From Desulfobulbaceae bacterium (GTDB lineage Bacteria; Desulfobacterota; Desulfobulbia; Desulfobulbales; SURF-16): a DNA stretch of 64,000 nt. Below are positions 8,215 through 17,360 of this stretch, piece after piece. How positions within the stretch are numbered: position 1 is the stretch's first letter; every line of letters begins with the position of its first letter. The stretch spans positions 3,869 to 67,868 of the forward strand of contig JALNXE010000010.1 of assembly GCA_023230525.1 (NCBI GenBank), given 5' to 3'. Both the position numbers and the translations under genes were made by a program. The notes below the pieces were generated by a model that did no database searches, had not been told where the DNA came from, and saw only the letters and a program-made list of their open reading frames with translations.

Positions 8215-9309
8215 ATGACAAACATTTCTCTTAGCGAGCGGAAGCTTCTCCTCTATTCAATTCTCACCCTTGCCGTGGGCCTGTCTGCCAGCCCTGCCAC
8301 GGCAAAAGTGAGCGGTGTCTGCGGTAACTGTCACACCATGCATAATTCCCAGGACGGCACGGCGGTCCTGCACAGCGGCGCAGGCTGGGCGGACGACGGC
8401 ACTTTCAGTTCAGGAGAGGCCTCGGAGACCCCGGTTGGCTATCTGCTCATCGCCGATTGTGTCGGCTGCCACTCTTCCACGTCGGCCGACAAAACGATTA
8501 TACAGCTGGGCGACAACCGGATTCCCATTGTCTTTAATACCGGGGCATACCCCAGCAAGGCCCTGGCCGGCGGCAATTTTTACAACGTTTCCCGGGGCGA
8601 AACCTATGACGGATACGGCCACAATGTCTACGGCATCTCGGAACACGACAGCAAACTGATGACCGCGCCCGGCAATAACCGGTGCGGCAACGCCAACTCC
8701 TGCCACAATACCCTGGCCGTGGCACCCACCGCCCAGAATGATTACCGGGGCAGCTGCCAGGGTTGCCACTATAATGTCTATCATCACCAGGACAATGACC
8801 GCTACCGCTTTCTCAATTCCCATGATGAACAGTTTGGCGCCTACGTGCAAGGCGTTGAGCACGCCTCCTGGGAATACCCCGATGATACGACTTTAACCGA
8901 TCACAATTTCTACAAGGGAGTGGACAGGGATAACATCGGACAAGGGGGAACCCTCGAGTTGAAGCAAACCCAGGGCATCTCCAGCTACTGCGCGGGCTGC
9001 CACAATACATTTCACAGTATTGAAGGAATAGGCACGGACACCTGGCTGCGCCATCCGACCGACATCGTTCTGCCCGAGGAAGGGGAATACGCGCAGTACA
9101 ACCCGGTGACCAACTATGAGACCCAGTCGCCGGTGGCCTGGATCAATCCGGCCACGCCGCAACGGGACGAGGCCATTGTCATGTGCCTGTCCTGCCACCG
9201 GGTGCATGGCTCAGAGCACCCGGACATCCTGCGCTGGGATTACAGTGAAATGGTCGCCAATCAACCTAATGGCGAAGGCTGCTTCGTCTGCCATACGACC
9301 AAGGATTGA
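8215..9309 (+). CDS. Secreted multihaem cytochrome c
   Basis: This 364-residue protein starts with a signal peptide (about residues 1-30, ending SASPATA). It carries six CXXCH haem-binding motifs: CGNCH, CVGCH, CQGCH, CAGCH, CLSCH and CFVCH. A seventh, wider CX5CH (CGNANSCH) lies between the second and third. Such proteins carry electrons in the periplasm or at the cell surface. I do not recognise a specific named family. The start at 8215 is chosen for its GGAGG site and immediate signal peptide. Expression is probably gated by the upstream candidate riboswitch, which would tie electron transfer to cyclic-dinucleotide levels. Confidence 0.88.
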   Translation: MTNISLSERKLLLYSILTLAVGLSASPATAKVSGVCGNCHTMHNSQDGTAVLHSGAGWADDGTFSSGEASETPVGYLLIADCVGCHSSTSADKTIIQLGDNRIPIVFNTGAYPSKALAGGNFYNVSRGETYDGYGHNVYGISEHDSKLMTAPGNNRCGNANSCHNTLAVAPTAQNDYRGSCQGCHYNVYHHQDNDRYRFLNSHDEQFGAYVQGVEHASWEYPDDTTLTDHNFYKGVDRDNIGQGGTLELKQTQGISSYCAGCHNTFHSIEGIGTDTWLRHPTDIVLPEEGEYAQYNPVTNYETQSPVAWINPATPQRDEAIVMCLSCHRVHGSEHPDILRWDYSEMVANQPNGEGCFVCHTTKD

Positions 9310-9345
9310 AAAAACCTGGGAATAGCGCCAGCGCGCTATTCCCAG
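9309..9345 (-). terminator. Intrinsic terminator of gspG overlapping its stop codon
   Basis: CTGGGAATAGCG (9316-9327) and CGCTATTCCCAG (9334-9345) form a perfect 12-bp stem with a 6-base loop. On the minus strand it is followed by a run of six T residues (9314-9309). The gspG stop codon TAG lies inside the stem. The T-run abuts the stop codon of the convergent cytochrome gene. Confidence 0.85.
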
Positions 9346-9794
9346 CTTCCCACATCCGCATTTTCTTTTTCCCCGCCCTCCCGGTTGTCAGCCCCGAGGG
9401 AATAGATATCCACTTCCCCATGCTCACCCGGATTCTGATAGTGGTATTCGTTATCCCACGGGTCCATGGGCACCCCCTTCTTTAAATAGGGCCCATCCCA
9501 TTTATCTTCACCCGGGTTGACCACCAGGGCCTCAAGGCCTTCCTGCTGGGAAGGATAATGGCCGATATCGAGCCGATAGGCATCCAGTGAGGCCATCAGC
9601 ATGCCGATCTGGGTTTTCGCTGTTTTCTGCTTTGCCGTGCCCAGCTTTTTAAACATTGCCGGGCCGACCAGAGATGCCAGAAGGCCCAGGATGACCATAA
9701 CAATCATCAACTCCATAAGGGAAAAACCGCGCTGGTTGCGCCGCCTTCCCGCAGGGTCCCTTTTCTCTCTGTAGGTCAATTCCGCATTTGTCAT
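9336..9794 (-). CDS. gspG: Type II secretion major pseudopilin GspG
   Basis: This 152-residue protein is the main subunit of the type II secretion pseudopilus. The prepilin peptidase site is GFSLME, cut between Gly and Phe with the conserved Glu at position +5, followed by a hydrophobic helix (LMIVMVILGLLASLVGPAMF). YPSQQEGLEAL, GPYLKKG, DPW and DIYSLGADN are typical GspG C-terminal features, including the calcium-binding region. It stands alone here without other gsp genes. The leader before the cleavage site is about 23 residues, which is long for the family. Confidence 0.93.
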   Translation of the reverse strand: MTNAELTYREKRDPAGRRRNQRGFSLMELMIVMVILGLLASLVGPAMFKKLGTAKQKTAKTQIGMLMASLDAYRLDIGHYPSQQEGLEALVVNPGEDKWDGPYLKKGVPMDPWDNEYHYQNPGEHGEVDIYSLGADNREGGEKENADVGSWE

Positions 9795-9857
9795 GACAAG
9801 CCTCCGCCTGAAAGTTTTTTGAGACAGGATGAATTTTTATCTTTCATAACTGATTCA

Positions 9858-10979
9858 CTATTTTTTTTCCAACGCTGATTCTTTTGCTGATCTTCTCTGC
9901 TTCTGAAAACGGATCACCGCCCTGTTATGCTCCTCCAGACTGGTGGAAAAATAGTGGCTGCCATCGTTTTTGGCGACGAAATAGAGATAGGCCACGTCTG
10001 CCGGATGAAGAACGGCAGCCAGCGACTCCTTGCCGGGGTTGGCGATGGGCCCTACCGGCAAACCCGTTTGGGTATAGGTATTGTAAGGAGAAGGAGTGAT
10101 CAGATCTTTGCGGGTGATATTGCCATTGAAATCATTGATCCCATATATAACAGTGGGATCAGCCTGCAATTTCATATTGTTTTTGAGCCGGTTGAGAAAA
10201 ACAGCGGCAATCAGCGGCCGTTCTTCCGGCAGGGCGGTTTCTTTTTCAACAATAGAGGCCAGAATGACAACTTCATGCTGAGAAAGCTTTGGCAGGCCCG
10301 GCTGGCCGGGAAGATGATCCTGCTTGGAAATTTCGGCAAAAACAGCGTTAAACCGGCGCACCATCATTGAGATAATCTCACCAAGCATCTGGCCCCGGGT
10401 AACGAGATAGGTATCAGGAAACAGATATCCTTCCAGAGAGGGCACATCGAGCCCCAGGGACCGGATAAACTTCTCATTCCGCACCTGTTGCAGAAAATCA
10501 TGGCTCTGATAACCGAAACCGGATGCCAGCAGATCCCCGATCTGCAGGATATTGAACCCTTCCGGGATGGTCAGCGGACGATAATAGACCTCTCCCTTGG
10601 CCAGTTTTTCAATAATTGCCTGGTTGGAGAGACCGGCAGGGAAACTATATTCCCCGGCCTGCAGTTTGCCGACCACCCCCATTCTGCGGGCCAGCAGACC
10701 AAACCGGATATCTTCGGCAATAACATGGTTATCGATCAGTGTTTTTCTGATCGCGACAAAGCCGCTGTCAGGGGGAATATAAACCACGATGGATTCCTGA
10801 CCGCTGCCGGAACGCGGCAGGGAAGATGCGTAGGATGACACCCACAGACGAAAGCCCAAAAGGATGGCGAGCACCGCAAACAAGGCAAGGACAAGCCATT
10901 TCTGCCAATGACGTCCTCGCCTTATCCACGTAGCCAACCCATCCCTAAGAAGCTGCTTGACCTTGTCTCCTGCTTTCAC
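9858..10979 (-). CDS. mltG: Endolytic murein transglycosylase MltG
   Basis: This 373-residue inner-membrane enzyme cuts nascent glycan strands and is thought to set their length. A single membrane helix lies at about residues 28-46. A LysM-like domain follows (YIPPDSGFVAIRKTLID). The YceG catalytic domain contains EGYLFPDTY and ASIVEKET, whose first Glu (245) is the catalytic residue by family knowledge, then FLNRLKNNMKLQADPTVIYG. The length is normal. Lon lies upstream on the same strand with a gap of about 33 bp. Confidence 0.93.
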   Translation of the reverse strand: MKAGDKVKQLLRDGLATWIRRGRHWQKWLVLALFAVLAILLGFRLWVSSYASSLPRSGSGQESIVVYIPPDSGFVAIRKTLIDNHVIAEDIRFGLLARRMGVVGKLQAGEYSFPAGLSNQAIIEKLAKGEVYYRPLTIPEGFNILQIGDLLASGFGYQSHDFLQQVRNEKFIRSLGLDVPSLEGYLFPDTYLVTRGQMLGEIISMMVRRFNAVFAEISKQDHLPGQPGLPKLSQHEVVILASIVEKETALPEERPLIAAVFLNRLKNNMKLQADPTVIYGINDFNGNITRKDLITPSPYNTYTQTGLPVGPIANPGKESLAAVLHPADVAYLYFVAKNDGSHYFSTSLEEHNRAVIRFQKQRRSAKESALEKK

Positions 10980-11012
10980 CTAAATCCTGCATCATAAAGA
11001 AGGAAATATACT

Positions 11013-13382
11013 TTAAAAAATCTTGGCCAGGAGCTGATCAACATTTTTCACCGGAACAAAATTGATCTGATCCCGCAGGACCTTGGGAATTTCAACCAGA
11101 TCCGTTTTGTTCTGATCGGGAATAATCACCGTGGTGATTTTCGCCCGCAGGGCGGCCAGGGCCTTTTCCTTTAAACCGCCGATGGGCAAAACCCGGCCGC
11201 GCAAGGTGATCTCGCCGGTCATGGCAACATCCTGTCGCACCTTCTTGCCGATTAAAGCCGAATAAAGGGCGGCAACTATCGTCACGCCGGCAGACGGCCC
11301 ATCCTTTGGAATGGCTCCGGCAGGCACATGCACATGCACATCAATCTTTTCGAAATAGTTCTCATCCTTGCCAAGCTTTTCCAGACGGGAGCGGCAGACG
11401 GTCATTGCCGCCTGGGCAGATTCCTTCATCACATCGCCAAGCTGCCCGGTAAGGGTCAGGCCTCCCTTGCCTTTGAGCAGAGAAACCTCAACATACAGTA
11501 TCTCACCGCCAACCTCGGTCCAGGCTAAACCGGTGGCCAGACCAGGCTGATCAATAACGTCAATTTCCGCTTCCGGCTGGAACCTGGGCGGCCCGAGATA
11601 TTTGTTTAAGGTACGCTTGTTGACCGCGAACGGCCCCTTCCCTCCTTCAGCTACCCGCCGCGCCACCTTGCGGCAGACCTTGCCGATCTCCCGTTCCAGG
11701 TTCCGCAGTCCCGCCTCTTTGGTATAGTTGGTGACCATGAGGCTCAAGGTTTCATCATCCACACTGAAATGCTTCTCCTGAAGACCGTTCTGCTGCAGCT
11801 GACGCGGCACCAGATAGCGGTTGGCGATAACAATTTTTTCCTCCAGGGTATAGCCGGAAAGACGGATCACCTCCATGCGGTCGAGCAACGGGCCGGGAAT
11901 GGTGTCCGTAACATTGGCGGTGGTAATAAACATCACCTTGGACAAATCATAAGGCTGATTGAGATAGTGGTCGGTAAACTCAAAATTCTGCTCCGGATCA
12001 AGCACCTCCAGCAGCGCAGAGGATGGATCCCCCCGATAATCCGAGCCGACTTTATCGATCTCATCCATCATGAAAACCGGATTATTGGAACCGACAATCT
12101 TCAGCCCCTGAATGATACGGCCCGGCATGGCGCCGATATAGGTGCGCCGATGGCCGCGGATCTCGGCCTCATCCCGCATGCCGCCAAGGGAAAGGCGGTA
12201 GAATTTCCGGCCCATGGCCCGGGCAATTGACTTGCCCAGGGAGGTCTTGCCCACGCCCGGCGGGCCGACAAAGCAGAGAATGGGGCCTTTGGTTGCGCGG
12301 TTGAGCTTGCGCACCGCCAGATATTCGAGAATACGCTCCTTGACCTTTTCCAGCCCGTGATGATCCTCATCAAGCACCTGCCGGGCAATCTTCAGATCAA
12401 GAAAATCCTTGGTGCTTTTGCGCCAGGGCACGTCGAGCATCCAGTCAAGGTAGGTACGGACGATGGTTGCCTCCGAGGCATCGGGGTGCATCATCTCCAG
12501 CCGCTTCAGCTGCTTCAGGCTTTCCTTCTTGACATTGGAAGGCATTCTCGCCTTTTCGATCTTGAGCCGCAGCTCCTCGATCTCTTCAGACTTGTCATCG
12601 ATATCGCCCAGTTCCTTTTTCAGGGCCTGAAGCTGCTCCCGCAGAAAATACTCGCGCTGGGTCTTGCCCATCTCCTCCTTGGCCTCGGACTGGATCTTGG
12701 CCTGCATGGTGGAGACTTCCAGCTCCTTGTTGAGGAATTCAGCCACCTTTTTCAGGCGGTCAATGGGATCAATCGTTTCCAGGACCTGCTGCGATTCCGC
12801 TGTCTTCAACCGCAGATTGGACACCACCAGGTCAGCCAGTCGCCCCGGCTCCTCGATTTCGTTGAGAATAACCATCAACTCGGAGGAAACCACCCCCTTC
12901 AGCGACAGGATCTTTTCGGTCTGTTCCCGCACGGTACGCATCAGCGCTTCGGTTTCAACGGACACATCCGTGGATTTTTCTTCAGGGAAAAGCTCCACCT
13001 TGGCGGTAAAATGGGGCGTCTCCTGCATGACCTTTTTGACCTGGGCCTTATGCAGGGCCTGCACCAGCACCTTCAACCTGCCGTCAGGGAGCTTCAAGGT
13101 CCGCATGATCATGCAGACCATTCCCACCTTGTAAATATCATCCTGGCCCGGCTCATCAATGGTCGAGTCCTTCTGGGTGACCAAAAGCAGCAGCTTATCA
13201 CCGGCCAGGGCCTCCTGGATGGCATTGACGGATGCCGGTCTTCCGACAAAAAGCGGGATAATCATATAATTAAAGATGACCACATCCCTCACCGCCATCA
13301 TCGGCAACACCTCCGGGATTTCCGGCTCTTCCATCTCTGTTATTTCATCTTTGTCGTGATAGATCGGATCATCATTTTGCAC
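11013..13382 (-). CDS. lon: ATP-dependent protease Lon
   Basis: This 789-residue protein has the full Lon order: an N-terminal substrate domain (about 25-215), a coiled linker, an AAA+ module with Walker A GPPGVGKTS (about 370) and FMMDEIDK, and the C-terminal peptidase with DGPSAG (catalytic Ser about 694) and GGLKEKALAA (catalytic Lys about 737). It degrades misfolded and regulatory proteins in the cytoplasm. The start codon is GTG, with a strong GGGAGG site six bases upstream. The two N-terminal acidic clusters are not informative. Confidence 0.96.
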   Translation of the reverse strand: MQNDDPIYHDKDEITEMEEPEIPEVLPMMAVRDVVIFNYMIIPLFVGRPASVNAIQEALAGDKLLLLVTQKDSTIDEPGQDDIYKVGMVCMIMRTLKLPDGRLKVLVQALHKAQVKKVMQETPHFTAKVELFPEEKSTDVSVETEALMRTVREQTEKILSLKGVVSSELMVILNEIEEPGRLADLVVSNLRLKTAESQQVLETIDPIDRLKKVAEFLNKELEVSTMQAKIQSEAKEEMGKTQREYFLREQLQALKKELGDIDDKSEEIEELRLKIEKARMPSNVKKESLKQLKRLEMMHPDASEATIVRTYLDWMLDVPWRKSTKDFLDLKIARQVLDEDHHGLEKVKERILEYLAVRKLNRATKGPILCFVGPPGVGKTSLGKSIARAMGRKFYRLSLGGMRDEAEIRGHRRTYIGAMPGRIIQGLKIVGSNNPVFMMDEIDKVGSDYRGDPSSALLEVLDPEQNFEFTDHYLNQPYDLSKVMFITTANVTDTIPGPLLDRMEVIRLSGYTLEEKIVIANRYLVPRQLQQNGLQEKHFSVDDETLSLMVTNYTKEAGLRNLEREIGKVCRKVARRVAEGGKGPFAVNKRTLNKYLGPPRFQPEAEIDVIDQPGLATGLAWTEVGGEILYVEVSLLKGKGGLTLTGQLGDVMKESAQAAMTVCRSRLEKLGKDENYFEKIDVHVHVPAGAIPKDGPSAGVTIVAALYSALIGKKVRQDVAMTGEITLRGRVLPIGGLKEKALAALRAKITTVIIPDQNKTDLVEIPKVLRDQINFVPVKNVDQLLAKIF

Positions 13383-13623
13383 AGCATACCTCCCTTCAGC
13401 CTATATCAGTATAGAAAGGCCAGTTAATCAAGCTGACATAACGTCATCACTGTACCAGTTTTGTCAAGAATTTTACACTAAACATTGCACTCGGTTAAGT
13501 CAAGTAAAGCCAATGAATAGCGCCGCCTTTTTCCAGAAAATCTGTTGAAGTTAATGACAATTTGCTCCATTATATGCCATGGCTCAAAAACCCTTAAATA
13601 CCAACGGAGATGACAATAATCAC

Positions 13624-14421
13624 ATGCTGAAACCAGAATCTTTTTTCGACCTCTCCCTTTTTGAACATGGTGAAATTTTTTCCGCTGCCGAATACGTGTG
13701 GGACGGGCTCAAAAACCTTAAATCCTATATGGACAGCCGGAACTACCCCACCCTGCCGGATGATGCAAAAAAAAACGAACCTTTACTCAAAACACTTGTC
13801 TTGTATGATAATACTTTCCTGGATGGGCAAGGGCTGACCATTGATTACGGAGACGCCACCAAAGGAAGGCTGAAGGTGTCCAGGGGCAATGAACTTCTGG
13901 AAGGGGCCACTGTCATCATGGCGGGTGCCGTGCTTGTTGGTGATAAGATTCGATTCGGCAAAGGGGTCAAAGTGGAGCCCGGAGCGTTTATCGCCTCACC
14001 GGCCATCATCGGGGACATGACGGAAATCAGGCAGGGCGCCTATCTGCGCGGTTACTGCCTGATCGGCAGAAGATGTGTCGTCGGGCATGTCACCGAAGTA
14101 AAACATGCCATTTTCATGGATGATGCCAAGGCCGGCCACTTTGCCTACCTTGGCGACAGCATCTTGGGCAACGAGGTCAATCTCGGGGCCGGGACCAAAC
14201 TGGCCAACCTTCGTTTCACCCCTGGCAATGTCAAGGTTCGCACCGCCGACGGTCCCGTTGATTCAGGACTACGCAAGCTCGGGGCCATCCTGGCGGACTT
14301 CGTCCAAACCGGCTGCAATTCGGTGACCAACCCCGGGGCTCTTCTCGGCAAAAAGTCCCTGCTGCTGCCAAACACCACCGCGCCATCCGGGCTGCACGAA
14401 AAAAACAGTCTCATCCGGTGA
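13624..14421 (+). CDS. Left-handed beta-helix (hexapeptide-repeat) protein, GlmU C-domain-like
   Basis: Residues about 75-250 show hexapeptide periodicity (IGDMTEIRQGAYLRG, IGRRCVVGHVTEVK, LGNEVNLGAGTKLAN) as in the acetyltransferase half of GlmU and related UDP-sugar enzymes. There is no N-terminal pyrophosphorylase domain. The C-terminal part (GAILADFVQTGCNSVTNPG) resembles the region that forms the acetyl-CoA site in GlmU. A sugar-nucleotide acyltransferase is likely, but the substrate is unknown. The start at 13624 (MLKPESFFDL) follows a GGAGA placed somewhat far upstream. An in-frame ATG at 13579 would add 15 residues but has no ribosome site. Confidence 0.72.
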   Translation: MLKPESFFDLSLFEHGEIFSAAEYVWDGLKNLKSYMDSRNYPTLPDDAKKNEPLLKTLVLYDNTFLDGQGLTIDYGDATKGRLKVSRGNELLEGATVIMAGAVLVGDKIRFGKGVKVEPGAFIASPAIIGDMTEIRQGAYLRGYCLIGRRCVVGHVTEVKHAIFMDDAKAGHFAYLGDSILGNEVNLGAGTKLANLRFTPGNVKVRTADGPVDSGLRKLGAILADFVQTGCNSVTNPGALLGKKSLLLPNTTAPSGLHEKNSLIR

Positions 14422-14476
14422 TTGCATGGTTTTTATTGCAATTACCGTTTCTTGTCACTTTCGTTAAGGGGTCTTC

Positions 14477-15346
14477 ATGTTTAAAATCAAAATCCTGTGC
14501 ATCTGCACGTTCTTCGTGCTGTTTTCCCACAGCCTGCTCATGGCCGAAAATCTCCCTAAAAACGATGAGGTTCTGGCCCAGGTGGGCGACAGCAGGCTGA
14601 CATCCTCCCGGCTTGACATGATGATCGACCTGATGCCCCCCCAGATTCAGGTAATGCTGCGCTCCAATGACCAGATGAGAAAAGAGCTGATCAATCGCTG
14701 GGTTGACATCAGCCTCATCGTCCAGGAAGCACGGGCTGCCAAAATTGACCAGGAGCCTCTGATTAAACTCAAAATAGAGGAGATGAAAAACCGGGTGCTG
14801 GTGGAAACGCTCATCAGCCAGCGCATTGACACCCAGACGCCTGTCCCCGAAGAAGAGGTGGCAGCATATTACGAGAAACACAGCAGTGAATTTGAACAGG
14901 GTGAACAGGTGCAGGCCCAGCATATTCTTATCCGTCTGGCTCCGGATGCCGGGGCGGCAGACAAGGAAAAAGCCAGAAAAACCATTGAGATGATCCAGGA
15001 TAAACTCAAAAACGGCGAGTCCTTTGCGACCCTGGCCGAACAATTTTCAGAAGATCCGGGATCGAAAAGCAAGGGTGGCAGTCTGGGCTATTTCGGCAGG
15101 GGGCAGATGGTCAAGGAGTTTGAAGACGCGGCTTTTGCCACAGAGCCTGGGCAAATCAGCCCGCCGGTACAGACAAATTTCGGCTGGCACCTGATCCATG
15201 TGCTCGACAAAAAAGCGCCGCAAAAACTGCCCCTGGAGCAGGTCAGTAAAGAAATCGCCGCCAGACTCAAAGCCGACCGCAACGAAAAGGCCTTAGAGAA
15301 ACTGATTGAAGAACTGAAGAGTAAATACCCAGTGACCGTCAAATAA
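14477..15346 (+). CDS. Periplasmic parvulin-type peptidyl-prolyl isomerase (SurA/PrsA-like)
   Basis: This 289-residue protein has an N-terminal signal peptide ending near LLMAE. A SurA-N-like helical chaperone region follows (about 35-120). The parvulin domain spans about 140-235 and contains QAQHILIRL, FATLAEQFSEDPGSKSKGG and GYFGRGQMVKEFEDAAF, ending FGWHLIHVLDKK. It should assist folding of exported proteins, including outer-membrane barrels such as LptD. It could equally be named PpiC- or PrsA-like. Confidence 0.88.
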   Translation: MFKIKILCICTFFVLFSHSLLMAENLPKNDEVLAQVGDSRLTSSRLDMMIDLMPPQIQVMLRSNDQMRKELINRWVDISLIVQEARAAKIDQEPLIKLKIEEMKNRVLVETLISQRIDTQTPVPEEEVAAYYEKHSSEFEQGEQVQAQHILIRLAPDAGAADKEKARKTIEMIQDKLKNGESFATLAEQFSEDPGSKSKGGSLGYFGRGQMVKEFEDAAFATEPGQISPPVQTNFGWHLIHVLDKKAPQKLPLEQVSKEIAARLKADRNEKALEKLIEELKSKYPVTVK

Positions 15347-15697
15347 GCTTCTGAAGCGCCTAACATAGCTGAACTACTTAAAGTGTCTGGAATTCAAGAA
15401 AATATTTAACCAGAAAGTGGCGCAACTTCAAGTACTTTCAGAACTCCTGATGTCGTGACGTAATTTCAATGAGTTAAGCCACCACTCAGGATTCTGGCCT
15501 GTTACCAGTTTGAGTACCTAAAGTGTCTAAAAGGCCTAACGTACTTAAAGTAAAAGGTTTTATCTGATCAGAAAGTACCATAACTTTAGACACTTGAAGT
15601 ATTTTAAGTACTTTAGGCACTTTTCTTGATCTTGTATTTCGGTACCAACGTTTAATCTACCGAGATCAGGTTGTCTGACTTTAGGCATTTTACGCCG
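15347..15697. repeat. Intergenic region with AAGTACTT-rich dispersed repeats
   Basis: The 351-bp gap is filled with short related words (CTAAAGTGTCTAAA, GTACTTAAAGT, ACTTGAAGT). A full copy lies at about 15515-15627 and matches, in reverse orientation, the copy at 38404-38520. Both share the core TGATCAGAAAGTACC and its flanks. A partial copy lies at about 15405-15445 (CCAGAAAGTGGCGCAACTTC). There is no coding potential. Internal palindromes mean that the RNA can fold extensively. Confidence 0.75.
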
Positions 15698-15997
15698 CTA
15701 TACCTGTCCCACATTGAGATAATGATACATGCCGAAAAAAAACTCGGCGATCAGCCCAAAGGTCAGATAGATTCTTGCTATGCGGTTTTTCGGCAACTTT
15801 TGTCCCACCACCTTTTGTACCACCGAGACTACCAGGATTGTCCCTGCGATAATATAGGGAACAGATTCAAGCAGATGGCTCATCGTGGCCGAAAGAGTTT
15901 CCAGCGGCCGGTCCGGAAAATATCTGACGCTGAAAAGCATATAAAAAACAATAAACAGGAATAGAGAAATTTTTTCTTTTGTGCCCATGAGATTCAT
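15698..15997 (-). CDS. Small hypothetical membrane protein
   Basis: This 99-residue frame has two or three likely membrane segments: ISLFLFIVFYMLFSV near the N-terminus, VPYIIAGTILVVSVV in the middle and a weaker ARIYLTFGLIAEFFFGMYHY at the end. I do not recognise the family. No strong ribosome site is visible, and an alternative ATG lies three codons inside. It is flanked by the repeat region on one side and by non-coding sequence on the other. Its membrane-like composition is the main reason to accept it. Confidence 0.5.
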   Translation of the reverse strand: MNLMGTKEKISLFLFIVFYMLFSVRYFPDRPLETLSATMSHLLESVPYIIAGTILVVSVVQKVVGQKLPKNRIARIYLTFGLIAEFFFGMYHYLNVGQV

Positions 15998-16238
15998 GCC
16001 GTTTTAAGATTTTGGGGTTGCTGCGAGCCATGACCTGGCGCATCATTTCGTTGCGAACCCCTGATGCCCTTCCCGCCACTTCGGGTGTTCCGGTTATTTT
16101 TTTGCCACTGCTTACCCCTCTTGCCAAAAAACAAAGAGCAGCGTAAAGTGCAATTTGTTTCAATCGGCTTTTGTCACATTTTTTTTGCAACAGTGACTTT
16201 GCATAAACCATCACCTTCCCGAATTTACATATTAAATC

Positions 16239-17360
16239 ATGCCGCCATTAACTGCACTTTATTTCCCCCGAACATCCATAAGCGCCCTGCAGGTAAGCCA
16301 GGAGCTTGTTTTTTTTGATAAAATTTTCTACTACCAGGCTGCCGAGGCTGAGGAAGCAAGCGCAGAGGAGACAGATACCGAACTCTGTGAAGGATATCCG
16401 CCGGTCCCCTTCCATGGCGATCTGGACCGCTTCCGGCAACTTATCAGAGAGCTCAAAGGAAATGAAGCGGAATTTTACAGCGGCCACCTTTCCACCATTA
16501 CCGCTGCTAATGAGAAAAACCGGGACGAACAATCGGTCAAAAGCCTGATTCAGTCAATTGGAGGGAAATCCGCAGCTGCAGACAAGGAGCAATCCGAGGT
16601 GAGGGCAGACCTGTGGCAGGCCCGCCTGCTGCTCAAACTTGCCGAAATCCTCTATCAGGAGGAGCAGGAACTGCAAAAGGAACTCGCGGCCATTTCCATA
16701 AAAGAGCAGGAACTTTTTGAGGCCCTGAAAGGTGAACCGGAAATCCCCTTCTCCCTTTCCCCCTTCCAGCAGATGGAAAACCGGCCGCCGGTCAGACCGG
16801 AAATTCTTGCCAGGGCGTGGGCGAAACTCTTTCTGGCCGACAACCTGCAGGCCAATTACCCAATTCTGGTCAGCGATCAAAGTGATGCGGCGGAACTGCT
16901 CTTTGACGCAAACGAGGCATTAACCCAGAAAAGGCCGGTGCGCCTCTTTCGTATCCCGCTGCCCGCGGCCGGCGGGGAAATGGAGCAGGAGGCCTCTATG
17001 CAGGCCAGGGCGACATTCAGGGAGGCGGCAAAAGAGACCCTGGCGGGGTTCGGCTCACTGCTCGCGGCAACTGCGGCAAAGGGTACAACCCCCGATACCC
17101 TGAAGAATTTTTCCGCCCTTGCCGCGGAATGGACCAGGATGTTCAACGACAGCAAGGCCTGGAATCAGCCTGCAGCCGATCCCGCCCGCAAAACAAACTG
17201 CCCGGCTGAGCCCCATCTTGAGGTCTATCTGTGCAATGAGAGCCTGCCGGGTTTGCTGGGCCATATCTGTAAAAAAGCGGTGCAGCCCCAGGCGGCAACA
17301 AACAGCACCCGGGCAATCATTGCCCTGAAATCAAACAGAAAATCTACCTGTAAGGGTTAA
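16239..17360 (+). CDS. Uncharacterised 373-residue protein
   Basis: I do not recognise this protein. It has no signal peptide or membrane segment and appears cytoplasmic and mostly helical. A Glu/Ala-rich segment lies at about 33-45 and coiled-coil-like heptads at about 125-170. The C-terminal half has short conserved-looking motifs (AWAKLFLADNL, RLFRIPLP, LEVYLCNESLPGLLGH). No catalytic signature is visible. It overlaps the 3' end of the convergent usp gene by 17 bp, so the two may affect each other's expression. No clear ribosome site precedes the ATG. Confidence 0.65.
   Translation: MPPLTALYFPRTSISALQVSQELVFFDKIFYYQAAEAEEASAEETDTELCEGYPPVPFHGDLDRFRQLIRELKGNEAEFYSGHLSTITAANEKNRDEQSVKSLIQSIGGKSAAADKEQSEVRADLWQARLLLKLAEILYQEEQELQKELAAISIKEQELFEALKGEPEIPFSLSPFQQMENRPPVRPEILARAWAKLFLADNLQANYPILVSDQSDAAELLFDANEALTQKRPVRLFRIPLPAAGGEMEQEASMQARATFREAAKETLAGFGSLLAATAAKGTTPDTLKNFSALAAEWTRMFNDSKAWNQPAADPARKTNCPAEPHLEVYLCNESLPGLLGHICKKAVQPQAATNSTRAIIALKSNRKSTCKG

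Noticed and set aside
12357..13427. Long plus-strand open frame opposite lon (356 codons)
   Set aside because: The composition is His/Leu/Gln-rich, as expected of an antisense shadow, and Lon on the other strand is unambiguous.
15867..16214. 115-codon minus-strand frame, and a 45-codon basic frame ending at the start of the small membrane protein gene
   Set aside because: Neither has a ribosome site, a recognisable fold or clear codon bias. The second ends with an ATGA overlap, which is suggestive but not enough.
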